A stretch of 64,000 bases of DNA from Flavobacterium aquidurense. GTDB lineage: Bacteria > Bacteroidota > Bacteroidia > Flavobacteriales > Flavobacteriaceae. How positions within the stretch are numbered: position 1 is the first letter of the stretch; the number at the start of each line of letters is the position of its first letter. The translations under genes were made by a program, and so were the position numbers. The notes beneath the pieces are model-generated. The model was not told where the DNA came from and searched no databases. It was given only the letters and a program-made list of their open reading frames with translations. Of the stretch, positions 36,429 through 44,442 are shown piece by piece. The stretch spans positions 1 through 64,000 of the forward strand of contig NZ_JRLF01000014.1 of the NCBI RefSeq assembly GCF_001404985.1, written 5' to 3'.

Positions 36429-36611
36429 TTATTTCATCTTAGTTGCTTCTGCTTTCGGAGCTTCTGCTTTTACTTTTTTATCAGCTTTGTTTTTGTGGTG
36501 TTTTGTAGCTTTTACTTCTTTTGCAGGAGCTGCCTGAGTTGGAGCCGTTTGAGCACTTACCATTGCAGTTGTTCCTAAAACTGCTGCTAATACAATAAAT
36601 AAATTTCTCAT
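36429..36611 (-). CDS. Small secreted Lys/Ala-rich protein, paralog 2
   Basis: 60 residues. The signal peptide is MRNLFIVLAAVLGTTAMVSA, then QTAPTQAAPAKEVKATKHH and a KADKKVKAEAPKAEA tail. It is closest to paralog 3, sharing APAKEVKATKH-x-KNKADKKVK. It lies 50 bp downstream of paralog 3 and upstream of the response-regulator gene, with a GAAA-loop terminator between it and the regulator. I see no TGAAGA box of its own, so it is probably cotranscribed with paralog 3. Confidence 0.8.
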   Translation of the reverse strand: MRNLFIVLAAVLGTTAMVSAQTAPTQAAPAKEVKATKHHKNKADKKVKAEAPKAEATKMK

Positions 36612-36661
36612 GATTTCTAAATTTTAAATTAATTAACCTTTTATTTTACAATAACCTTTTC

Positions 36662-36859
36662 TTATTTTTTTACTTTAGCTGTCCCTACTTTTACAGCCTC
36701 GCTTTTTTCTGATTTCACTTTTTTATCAGCTTTGTTTTTTGGGTGTTTTGTAGCTTTTACTTCTTTTGCAGGAGCTGCTTTAACCTCTTTTGCAGGAAAA
36801 GCACTTACCATTACACTTGTACCTAAAACTGCTACTAATAACATCAATAAATTTCTCAT
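36662..36859 (-). CDS. Small secreted Lys/Ala/Val-rich protein, paralog 3
   Basis: 65 residues. The signal peptide is MRNLLMLLVAVLGTSVMVSA. The mature part contains a short internal duplication, PAKEVKA twice (residues about 22-36), followed by TKHPKNKADKKVKSEKSEAV. It is the first gene of a two-gene unit with paralog 2, driven by the promoter and TGAAGA repeat at 36902-36937. Function is unknown. The high Lys content and lack of Cys or aromatic residues suggest a disordered polycation outside the inner membrane. Confidence 0.78.
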   Translation of the reverse strand: MRNLLMLLVAVLGTSVMVSAFPAKEVKAAPAKEVKATKHPKNKADKKVKSEKSEAVKVGTAKVKK

Positions 36860-36901
36860 GATTTCTACTATTTAAAAATTAATATCTTTTATTTTACAGA
36901 T

Positions 36902-36937
36902 CAAATGTACCTCTGTAATATGAAGACAAAATGAAGA
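36902..36937 (-). promoter_or_regulatory. Promoter of paralogs 3 and 2 with direct-repeat operator TGAAGA-N5-TGAAGA
   Basis: CAAATGTA (36902-36909; -7 TACATTTG), a 17-bp gap, then CAAAA (36927-36931; -33 TTTTG) between TGAAGA half-sites at 36921-36926 and 36932-36937. The geometry is identical to that at 34159-34194, while the gap sequence between the elements differs. Confidence 0.75.
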
Positions 36938-36992
36938 AATCCATGATCCTAAATATTTTAACTTGACATTAACTATTGGGTGTTTTTCTACC

Positions 36993-37116
36993 ATATAAGT
37001 AATATAAGTTCATTTAATTTTATTACCGAAATGTTAGACGCGCCGCTGTGCATCTCTACAATGCTGCGCATCTTTACAGAATGTGCGCTACTAAAATGAC
37101 CTTACATTACTTATAT
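36993..37116. repeat. Intergenic element with 11-bp inverted ends and an internal 18-bp direct repeat
   Basis: ATATAAGTAAT (36993-37003) and ATTACTTATAT (37106-37116) are exact inverted ends of a 124-bp segment. Inside, GCTGTGCATCTCTACAAT (37045-37062) is directly followed by GCTGCGCATCTTTACAGA (37063-37080). It has higher GC content than its surroundings and no coding frame. It resembles dispersed repeats of Flavobacterium genomes; this is from memory and not verified. Confidence 0.6.
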
Positions 37117-37196
37117 AGCTGAAAACAAATTAAATTTTCAGAACCGAATCATTTTTAAAACCCAATTGTTTATTTTTACAGACTAATATTTTTTTT

Positions 37197-40043
37197 ATGT
37201 CAACTCAAAAACGTCTTTTTCTTCTCGATGCTTACGCTTTAATTTTTCGTGGTTATTATGCCTTCATAAAGAATCCGCGAATTAATTCTAAAGGAATGGA
37301 TACATCAGCGATCATGGGATTCATGAATTCGCTTTTAGATGTCATTAAACGTGAAAAACCAGATCATTTGGCCGTAGCTTTTGATAAAGAAGGAAGCCAG
37401 GTAAGAACAGAAATGTTTTCTGACTATAAAGCCAATCGCGATGCAACGCCTGAAGCTATTAAAATTGCCATTCCTTACATTCAGGATTTATTGAGAGCGA
37501 TGCATATTCCTATTATCGAAATGGCGGGCTGCGAAGCCGATGATTTAATTGGAACAATTGCAAAACAAGCCGAAAAAGAAAACTACAAAGTCTTTATGGT
37601 AACTCCGGATAAAGATTTTGCACAATTAGTTTCTGAAAACATATTTATGTACAAACCAGCCCGAATGGGAAATGGTATCGAAATCTGGGGTGTTCCGGAA
37701 GTGTTGGCAAAATTTGAAATCGAAAGACCGGAACAAGTAATCGATTTTCTTGGAATGATGGGAGACGCTGTTGATAATATTCCAGGATTACCGGGAGTTG
37801 GTGAAGTTACCGCTAAAAAATTCCTGAAAGAGTTTGGCTCGATGGAAAATCTTTTAGACAATACCCATTTACTAAAAGGTAAAATGAAAGAGAATATCGA
37901 AGCCAATAAAGAAAAAGGAATCTTATCTAAAAAACTGGCGACTATTATATGTGATTGCGATGTTGTTTTTAATGAAAATGATTATGAACTTTCACGACCG
38001 GATATCGAAAAAACCGATGCTATTTTTCAGGAATTGGAATTTAGAAGAATGGCCGAACAATTTGATAATTTATTTAAAGTAGGCGGCGGAAATGAACTGG
38101 CAAATGCAGGTCAGCCATCGGACGCTAAATTGTATAAAAAACCACAACCTAAAAATGAAGATCAGTTTGACCTTTTTGGAGGTGGCGCCACTACAGATGA
38201 AAATACCGAAGAAAGAACTTCATTTTATAACACTTTAGAAAACACACCTCACTCCTATCAGGCCATTGAAGGTGATTTAGGTATTAAATTGCTTCTACAG
38301 AATTTACAAAAACAGACTTCTGTTTGTTTTGACACTGAAACTACCGGTCTGGATGCTTTGCACGCAGAATTGGTCGGAATGTCTTTTGCATATGAAAAAG
38401 GAAAAGCATTTTATGTTCCGTTTCCTGAAAGTCAGGAAGAAGCTCAGATTTTAGTCGATAAATTCAAACCATTTTTCGAAAATGAAAACATCGAAAAAAT
38501 TGGTCAGAATTTAAAATATGATTTAAAGATTCTTTCTAATTATGGCGTTACTGTTAAAGGAAAACTTTTTGATACGATGATTGCACATTATCTGATTAAT
38601 CCGGATATGCGTCATAATATGGATATTTTAGCAGAAACGTATTTGAAATACTCTCCAAAATCAATTGAAACTTTAATTGGTAAAAAAGGAAAAAATCAAA
38701 TTACGATGCGCGACGTAGCTCTTGAAGAGATCAAGGAATATGCTGCCGAAGATGCTGATATTACATTCCAGCTAAAAGAACTTTTTACCGCTGAACTAGA
38801 CAAAACCGAAACTAAAAAGTTATTCGATGAAATCGAAATACCGTTAGTAAGCGTTTTAGCAGACATGGAAACAGAAGGAATTCGTTTAGATGTTGAGTTC
38901 CTAAGTATTATGTCTAAAGAGATGGATATTGAGATTAAATCTTTAGAAGAGAAAATATACGAAACTGCCGGAGAGAAATTCAATCTGGCTTCTCCAAAAC
39001 AATTAGGAGACATTTTATTTGATAAACTAAAAATTGGCGGAGCAAAGCAAAAGAAAACCAAAACCGGTCAATATGCGACTGGCGAAGAGGTTTTAACATA
39101 TTTAGCCAACGACAATCCAATCGTAAAACAAATTCTGGATTGGCGCCAAATGGTAAAATTACAAAGTACTTATATTTTGGCTCTACCAGAACAAGTAGAT
39201 AAAAAAACATTGCGTGTTCATACTGATTATATGCAAACTGTTGCTGCAACAGGTCGTTTGAGTTCTAATAACCCTAACTTGCAGAATATCCCGATTCGTA
39301 CCGAAAGAGGCCGTCAGATTCGCAAAGCATTTGTTGCCCGTGATGAAAACCACACGTTAATATCTGCCGATTACTCGCAAATAGAATTAAGAATTATTGC
39401 TGCTTTAAGTGGTGAAGAAAATATGATTGCAGCTTTCCAAAACGGAGAAGACATTCATAAAGCAACGGCTGCAAAAGTTTTTGATGTTCCGTTAGACGAA
39501 GTTTCCCGCGAACAAAGAAGTAACGCCAAAACCGTAAACTTCGGAATTATATATGGTGTTTCTGCTTTCGGATTAAGCAATCAAACTTCATTATCCCGCA
39601 GCGAAAGTGCTGCTTTAATCGAAGCCTATTACAAAACATACCCAAGATTAAGATCTTATATTAATGAGCAAATAGAATTTGCCCGCGAAAAAGGATATGT
39701 ACAAACGATTTTGGGTCGTCGTCGATATTTAAAAGACATTAACTCAGCAAATGCTGTTGTTCGTAGTGCCGCAGAAAGAAATGCTGTAAATGCACCAATT
39801 CAGGGAAGTGCTGCAGATGTGATTAAAATCGCGATGATCAACATCCATAAAAAATTAAAAGAAGAGAACTGGAAATCGAGAATGTTGCTTCAGGTTCATG
39901 ATGAGCTTGTGTTCGATGTTCATAACGATGAACTGGAAAAAATCCAGCCTATGATTAAACACGAAATGGAAAATGCTTTTATGATGAGCGTTCCTTTGGA
40001 TGTTGAACTTGGTATGGGTAAAGATTGGTTAGAAGCGCATTAA
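37197..40043 (+). CDS. polA: DNA polymerase I
   Basis: 948 residues with three domains. The 5'-3' exonuclease (about 1-300) includes DAYALIFRGYYAF, AGCEADDLIGT and GLPGVGEVTAKKFL. The 3'-5' proofreading domain has FDTETTGLDALHAE near 378 with its catalytic Asp/Glu intact, so it should be active. The polymerase domain has motif A SADYSQIELRIIAAL near 724, motif B RSNAKTVNFGIIYG and motif C QVHDELVFDV near 899. It fills Okazaki gaps and repair gaps. Flanked by an intergenic element upstream and a repeat plus terminator downstream. Confidence 0.98.
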   Translation: MSTQKRLFLLDAYALIFRGYYAFIKNPRINSKGMDTSAIMGFMNSLLDVIKREKPDHLAVAFDKEGSQVRTEMFSDYKANRDATPEAIKIAIPYIQDLLRAMHIPIIEMAGCEADDLIGTIAKQAEKENYKVFMVTPDKDFAQLVSENIFMYKPARMGNGIEIWGVPEVLAKFEIERPEQVIDFLGMMGDAVDNIPGLPGVGEVTAKKFLKEFGSMENLLDNTHLLKGKMKENIEANKEKGILSKKLATIICDCDVVFNENDYELSRPDIEKTDAIFQELEFRRMAEQFDNLFKVGGGNELANAGQPSDAKLYKKPQPKNEDQFDLFGGGATTDENTEERTSFYNTLENTPHSYQAIEGDLGIKLLLQNLQKQTSVCFDTETTGLDALHAELVGMSFAYEKGKAFYVPFPESQEEAQILVDKFKPFFENENIEKIGQNLKYDLKILSNYGVTVKGKLFDTMIAHYLINPDMRHNMDILAETYLKYSPKSIETLIGKKGKNQITMRDVALEEIKEYAAEDADITFQLKELFTAELDKTETKKLFDEIEIPLVSVLADMETEGIRLDVEFLSIMSKEMDIEIKSLEEKIYETAGEKFNLASPKQLGDILFDKLKIGGAKQKKTKTGQYATGEEVLTYLANDNPIVKQILDWRQMVKLQSTYILALPEQVDKKTLRVHTDYMQTVAATGRLSSNNPNLQNIPIRTERGRQIRKAFVARDENHTLISADYSQIELRIIAALSGEENMIAAFQNGEDIHKATAAKVFDVPLDEVSREQRSNAKTVNFGIIYGVSAFGLSNQTSLSRSESAALIEAYYKTYPRLRSYINEQIEFAREKGYVQTILGRRRYLKDINSANAVVRSAAERNAVNAPIQGSAADVIKIAMINIHKKLKEENWKSRMLLQVHDELVFDVHNDELEKIQPMIKHEMENAFMMSVPLDVELGMGKDWLEAH

Positions 40044-40088
40044 TTTATTTTAGATTTTTGATTGTAGATTTTAGATTTCTACCCAATC

Positions 40089-40190
40089 TTGTCATTTCGA
40101 CGAAGGAGAAATCTTCGCAAGTAACTCCGCAACGAGAATCCAATCTTTGTCGAGCTTCTCACGAAGATTTCTCCTTCGTCGAAATGACAA
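40089..40190. repeat. 29-bp perfect inverted repeat (MITE/REP-like palindromic element)
   Basis: The arm at 40089-40117 (starting TTGTCATTTCGACGAAGG) is the exact reverse complement of 40162-40190 (ending CGTCGAAATGACAA), separated by 44 bp. It sits between polA and its terminator. The words TCATTTCGACGAAGGAG and CTCCTTCGTCGAAATGA recur in Bacteroidota intergenic repeats as far as I recall. Confidence 0.8.
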
Positions 40191-40216
40191 AAATGGTGAA
40201 ATTCATAACTAATACA

Positions 40217-40251
40217 TAAAAAAAGACTACCCTTTCGGATAGTCTTTTTTT
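40217..40251 (+). terminator. Bidirectional terminator between polA and the LacI gene
   Basis: AAAAAAAGACTA and TAGTCTTTTTTT pair around CCCTTTCGGA. A and T tracts on both sides serve the convergent genes. Confidence 0.88.
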
Positions 40252-40267
40252 ATGATTTATTTTATGA

Positions 40268-41293
40268 TTAAGCTTTTCTTGTCGATTCTCGTTCTTTCAA
40301 CTTTGTTTTAATAACGATGGTTTCATAATCTGAAGTTTCTTCTTCAGATTCTTCCAGACGTTTGATTAATTGCTTGGCAGCAACTTCTCCAATTTCAATC
40401 CCGTGTTGACTTACTGTAGTCAAACTTGGCGACAAACGTCTTGAAGCTAAAATTCCATCTGCAAAACCTATTATTGATATATCTTCAGGAACTTTATATC
40501 CTTTTTTCAAACTTACACGTAAAGCAGCAACTGAATCATTTTCATCCAAAGCAAAAATAGCGTCGATTTTGTTATCAAAAATGGTATCAATTTTAGCTTT
40601 CATGTCATCTTCAGAATCGGTACGAAGGATAATTTTTTCGTTTACCGGAATATTATTATCTGTTAAAGCTTTCAAATATCCATCAGCTCTTAATTTTCCA
40701 ACACTTAAATTATCTACTGAAGAAATTAAGGCAATATTTTTACATCCCAAATTAATTAAATGCTGAGTTGAATTTAAAGCTGAATCAAAATCATCCACCA
40801 CTACTTTATCGCATTCTACTTCATCAGCAATACGATCAAACATTACAATGGGAGTTCCGTCATTTATAATCGCTGAAAAATGGCTGTAGTCTTGCAGTTT
40901 TTGCGCTTCTTCAGAAACCGACAGAATAAATCCGTCGATTGTTCCGTTGCTTAGCATTTCAAGAGTATGAATTTCTTTCTCTAAAGATTCATTCGAAATA
41001 CAGGTAATTACATTATATCCTTTTTTATCTGCTACCTTTTCGATACCACTAAAAACCTTTGCAAAAAAGGAGTTCAATATATTAGGTATAATTACACCAA
41101 TTGTTTTGGTTTTACGATTCTTTAAATTCAGACCAATAACATTAGGCTTATAATTTTTGAGTTTGGCATACTCCTTAATCTTCACCTTCGTTTGCTCACT
41201 AATTTCAGGGCTATCATTTAATGCCTTAGAAACCGTAGAAACAGAAACACCTAGTTCTTTCGCAATTTGTTTTAGAGTTGCTTTAGCTTTCAT
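40268..41293 (-). CDS. LacI family transcriptional regulator
   Basis: 341 residues. The N-terminal LacI HTH is LKQIAKELGVSVSTVSKALN followed by the hinge helix PNVIGLNLK. The periplasmic-binding-protein-like effector domain runs from about residue 60 (KTIGVIIPNILNSFFAKVFSGIE) and includes IDGFILSVS and DGILASRRLSPSLTTVSQ. It should bind a sugar or sugar derivative. No sugar-utilisation genes are adjacent, so the regulon is unknown. It has its own promoter and shares a bidirectional terminator with polA. Confidence 0.94.
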   Translation of the reverse strand: MKAKATLKQIAKELGVSVSTVSKALNDSPEISEQTKVKIKEYAKLKNYKPNVIGLNLKNRKTKTIGVIIPNILNSFFAKVFSGIEKVADKKGYNVITCISNESLEKEIHTLEMLSNGTIDGFILSVSEEAQKLQDYSHFSAIINDGTPIVMFDRIADEVECDKVVVDDFDSALNSTQHLINLGCKNIALISSVDNLSVGKLRADGYLKALTDNNIPVNEKIILRTDSEDDMKAKIDTIFDNKIDAIFALDENDSVAALRVSLKKGYKVPEDISIIGFADGILASRRLSPSLTTVSQHGIEIGEVAAKQLIKRLEESEEETSDYETIVIKTKLKERESTRKA

Positions 41294-41814
41294 TTAAAAA
41301 TAATTTTATGTAATTAATACAAATATAGTAGAATTACCTAAAATAAAACAAAAATCACCCACCAGTATTTGATTTTATAAGACCTTTTTAAAATGAAATT
41401 AAAATATTACGATTTAATCTTATTAGGGCAGGCATTGAAAAAATCTAAAAAAAAGTTAAACATGAGGCTTTATATATAAAAACCTTACTATAAAATCATT
41501 ATTTTTTAAAGAAATTACTTACCTTTATTAACTTTATCTTAAATTATAAAATTTATCATAAAACTTGTTTAAACTCAACAAATTAAAGACTTTATTAAAT
41601 ACTCATTTAATAAAAAAACATTCAATCAACTTAATAACAGTATTTTACATCATAAATAATTTAATATTATGATGAATTTACCTATCTTTAATTGTAAAAG
41701 CAAAAAAAATCTTAAAAAAGACAAAAACTTAAAACCGCATAGGTTTAAATCTCGTTTATATCTATTTACGGAATAATTATAATTACTATTAATAACACTT
41801 TAAAGAATTAAATT
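41294..41814. other. 521-bp AT-rich intergenic region between divergent LacI and ferritin-like genes
   Basis: Apart from the LacI promoter I see no gene, no exact plus-strand TAnnTTTG box and no strong hairpin. The AT content is very high even for this genome. Confidence 0.5.
41320..41352 (-). promoter_or_regulatory. Promoter of the LacI-family gene
   Basis: TATATTTG (41327-41320), with TTTG (41352-41349) 21 bp upstream. The leader is about 20 nt. Confidence 0.6.
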
Positions 41815-42561
41815 ATGAAAAACGAAGTTAAAATTCATGAAGTTGACCGCTCATTGAATAACAGAAGGAGCTTTCTTAAGCTCAGCGGCTTAGCATTAGC
41901 AGGCGCAGGTCTCGTAATAGCTGGTTGCAGCAACGATGATAATGACAACGGACCGGAAGACACGTCATTACCAGGAGTTAGAAATGGTGTTTTTGATTTA
42001 GGCTCTGGAGATTTTGGAGTATTAACTTATGCTTATGCTCTTGAACAACTAGAAGCCGACTTTTATACTAAAGTTGTAAACTCTACAAGTTTTAACAGCG
42101 CCTTTAATGATACTGAACGTCAGGTCTTAACTGATTTGTATCATCACGAAGTAATCCACAGAGATTTTTTTAAAGCTGCTTTGACCGGAGCACTTCCAAA
42201 TCCAAGCTCACAATTACTTCCTACACTAGCTTTTAATTATGGCTCGCTAAACTTTAATAGCCGTACCGAAGTTCTTGCAACTGCAAAAGCACTTGAAGAT
42301 ACAGGAGTTGCAGCCTATAACGGAGCAGGAAAACTAATAAAAAGTGCGGATTATTTATTATTAGCAGGAAAAATTGTTTCGGTAGAAGCCAGACACGCAT
42401 CTGCCATCAGAAGCTTAATCAATCCTAATTCTAAGGATTTTGCCGGAGATGATGTAATAAACGTATCAACAGGTTTAGATGTCGCTAAAGATCCTTCAAA
42501 AATTCTGCCAATTGCCGGAGGATTTATTACCACAAAATTTACTGCCAAATATTTACCTTAA
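41815..42561 (+). CDS. Ferritin-like domain lipoprotein with Tat-type leader (desiccation-related family)
   Basis: 248 residues. The N-terminus carries a twin-arginine-like motif RRSFLKLSGLALAGAG followed by a lipobox Cys (VIAGC, near residue 38) and an acidic SNDDNDNGPED linker, which suggests an exported lipoprotein. The four-helix ferritin-like core (about 60-235) shows the metal-ligand pattern: E in YALEQLEADFY, ExxH in HHEVIHRDFF, E in ALEDTGVAAY and ExxxH in VEARHASAIRSL. It is probably a di-iron or manganese protein in the Ferritin_2 family. It is followed 26 bp downstream by a paralog in the same operon. Confidence 0.85.
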   Translation: MKNEVKIHEVDRSLNNRRSFLKLSGLALAGAGLVIAGCSNDDNDNGPEDTSLPGVRNGVFDLGSGDFGVLTYAYALEQLEADFYTKVVNSTSFNSAFNDTERQVLTDLYHHEVIHRDFFKAALTGALPNPSSQLLPTLAFNYGSLNFNSRTEVLATAKALEDTGVAAYNGAGKLIKSADYLLLAGKIVSVEARHASAIRSLINPNSKDFAGDDVINVSTGLDVAKDPSKILPIAGGFITTKFTAKYLP

Positions 42562-42587
42562 TCTTAACTAGCTAAAACTTAGAAATT

Positions 42588-43400
42588 ATGAATATTTTAA
42601 AATTTATAGAAACATTTACTGATGATAGCTTAATGAGAAGTACTACTTCCCGAAGAGACAGTTTTAATCAGTTTGGAAACATAGGAAAAACACTGGCATA
42701 TGCATCAATCCCATTTGGATTATCTGCCATGGCAAATAAAGCACTTGCAAAAGATATTACCGCAACACCGGCAACACCTATTGGAGCTTTACAATTTGCA
42801 TTAACATTAGAATATCTGGAAAATGAATTTTATGCGATGGCATTAGATTCAGGCGTAATTCCGGCATCTGAGAATGGAGGACGCGATTTAAAAGTTTTCC
42901 AGCAAATAGCAGCACACGAATCAAGCCACGTTAAATTCCTGATTGCAGGTCTAGGCGGGCCAGCAAGTGCAAACTTTGTAGCCAAACCTACTTTTGATTT
43001 TACGGTTGGCGGAGCATTTGACCCTTTTCATGATTATCCAACCTTTTTAGCATTAGCCCAGGCTTTTGAAGATACAGGTGTAAGAGCATATAAAGGTCAG
43101 GCGGCAAATTTAATTTCTGCTCCTGATTTACTGACTGCTGCCTTGCAAATTCACTCAGTAGAAGCTCGTCATGCTTCTGAAGTGCGAAGACTGCGCAGCT
43201 TAAAAGGATGGATTTCGAATAGCGAAAGAGGAGCAGGAATGCCAGCAGCAACCCAAGCCGTTTATGATGGCGAAGGCGTTACTGTTCAGGCAGGATTTAA
43301 TACATCGGCTGCATTTGGGCCTGCTGCGGGATCAGAAGCTTATGATGAACCACTTACGACGCAACAAGTCGTTGATATTGCAAATTTATTTATTGTTTAA
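42588..43400 (+). CDS. Ferritin-like domain protein with Tat-type leader, second paralog
   Basis: 270 residues. A candidate Tat motif SRRDSFNQFGNIGK near residue 21 precedes a hydrophobic stretch (TLAYASIPFGLSAMANKALA) with a signal-peptidase I-like site, so it is probably soluble and exported. The ferritin-like core keeps the ligands: ALTLEYLENEFY, AHESSHVKFL (ExxH), AFEDTGVRAY and VEARHASEVRRL. It is a clear paralog of the upstream gene, and a pair could form a heteromer. The operon ends in a terminator. Confidence 0.85.
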   Translation: MNILKFIETFTDDSLMRSTTSRRDSFNQFGNIGKTLAYASIPFGLSAMANKALAKDITATPATPIGALQFALTLEYLENEFYAMALDSGVIPASENGGRDLKVFQQIAAHESSHVKFLIAGLGGPASANFVAKPTFDFTVGGAFDPFHDYPTFLALAQAFEDTGVRAYKGQAANLISAPDLLTAALQIHSVEARHASEVRRLRSLKGWISNSERGAGMPAATQAVYDGEGVTVQAGFNTSAAFGPAAGSEAYDEPLTTQQVVDIANLFIV

Positions 43401-43421
43401 CAAAAACAATTCTAAATATTG

Positions 43422-43458
43422 AACCACCTTCGCGTTATTGTGAAGGTGGTTTTTTTTT
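43422..43458 (+). terminator. Terminator after the ferritin-like pair
   Basis: AACCACCTTC and GAAGGTGGTT form a 10-bp stem, followed by T's. Confidence 0.9.
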
Positions 43459-43519
43459 ATTGTTTTAAATACAAAACTGAAACCCTGATTTTCAGCAGAT
43501 AAAATATTCTTTTAAGGTA

Positions 43520-43550
43520 TTTGGTTTTAAAATAATTAATTGTACTTTTG
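43520..43550 (+). promoter_or_regulatory. Promoter of rplM-rpsI
   Basis: TTTG (43520-43523), a 19-bp gap, then TACTTTTG (43543-43550), an exact -7 match. The leader is about 35 nt. Confidence 0.75.
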
Positions 43551-43570
43551 CATCCCCTTTATTGGGGATG
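43551..43570 (+). promoter_or_regulatory. Hairpin at the predicted 5' end of the rplM mRNA
   Basis: CATCCCC-TTTATT-GGGGATG, a 7-bp perfect stem directly after the -7 box. It may be a ribosomal-protein leader or a stabilising 5' structure. Confidence 0.5.
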
Positions 43571-43593
43571 GAATGTTTAATTAAAATAATATT

Positions 43594-44049
43594 ATGGACG
43601 CATTAAGCTACAAGACAATTTCAGCAAGCAAAGCCACTGTAACGAAAGAGTGGATCGTTGTAGACGCTGAAGGTCATAACTTAGGTCGTCTTGCTTCAAA
43701 GGTTGCTATGATCTTAAGAGGTAAGTACAAACCAAGTTACACACCGCACGTTGACTGTGGAGATAACGTAATTGTTATCAACTCAGAAAAAATTAACCTT
43801 ACAGGTACAAAAATGAATGACAAAATTTACATGCGTCATACAGGTTACCCAGGAGGACAAAGAACTTTAACTGCTAAAGTATTGCAATCTAAAAACCCTG
43901 CATTATTAGTAGAGAAAGCTGTAAAAGGAATGTTACCTAAAAACAAATTAGGAGCTGAACTTTTTAGAAATCTAAATGTTGTTGTAGGATCTGAGCACAA
44001 ACAAGGAGCTCAAAAACCTAGAACTGTTAACCTAAACGATCTTAAGTAA
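43594..44049 (+). CDS. rplM: 50S ribosomal protein L13
   Basis: 151 residues, an early-assembly large-subunit protein. Characteristic segments: WIVVDAEGHNLGRLASKVAMI, KYKPSYTPHVDCGD, YMRHTGYPGG and VEKAVKGMLPKNKLG. Its stop TAA overlaps the rpsI ATG by one base (TAATG), so the two are translationally coupled. This conserved pair is expressed from the promoter at 43520-43550. Confidence 0.98.
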   Translation: MDALSYKTISASKATVTKEWIVVDAEGHNLGRLASKVAMILRGKYKPSYTPHVDCGDNVIVINSEKINLTGTKMNDKIYMRHTGYPGGQRTLTAKVLQSKNPALLVEKAVKGMLPKNKLGAELFRNLNVVVGSEHKQGAQKPRTVNLNDLK

Positions 44050-44435
44050 TGGGAGTTATTCACAAAATCGGTAGAAGAAAAACCGCTGTTGCACGTGTAT
44101 ATGTTTCTGAAGGAACAGGAAAAATCACTGTAAACAAAAAAGAATTCGCAACTTACTTTCCAACTGCAACTTTACAATACAAAGTTTTACAACCAATGTC
44201 TATGACAGAAAATGTAAACAACTTTGATGTAAAAGTAAACGTTTACGGAGGTGGTTCAACTGGTCAGGCAGAAGCTGTAAGAATGGCATTAGCACGCGTT
44301 ATGTGTGAAGTAAATGCTGAAAACAGAGCTATCTTAAAACCAGAAGGTTTATTAACAAGAGATCCAAGAATGGTTGAACGTAAGAAATTCGGTCAGAAGA
44401 AAGCTCGTAAGAGATTCCAATTCTCTAAACGTTAA
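44049..44435 (+). CDS. rpsI: 30S ribosomal protein S9
   Basis: 128 residues. It starts GVIHKIGRRKTAVARVYVSEG and ends in the C-terminal RKKFGQKKARKRFQFSKR tail, whose last residues reach the P site tRNA. The length is normal. It is coupled to rplM. rpsB follows after 176 bp with its own candidate leader. Confidence 0.98.
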   Translation: MGVIHKIGRRKTAVARVYVSEGTGKITVNKKEFATYFPTATLQYKVLQPMSMTENVNNFDVKVNVYGGGSTGQAEAVRMALARVMCEVNAENRAILKPEGLLTRDPRMVERKKFGQKKARKRFQFSKR

Positions 44436-44442
44436 TATTACC

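Noticed and set aside
40025..40219. 64-codon open frame after polA
   Set aside because: It reads through the 29-bp inverted repeat; the frame is a by-product of the palindrome.
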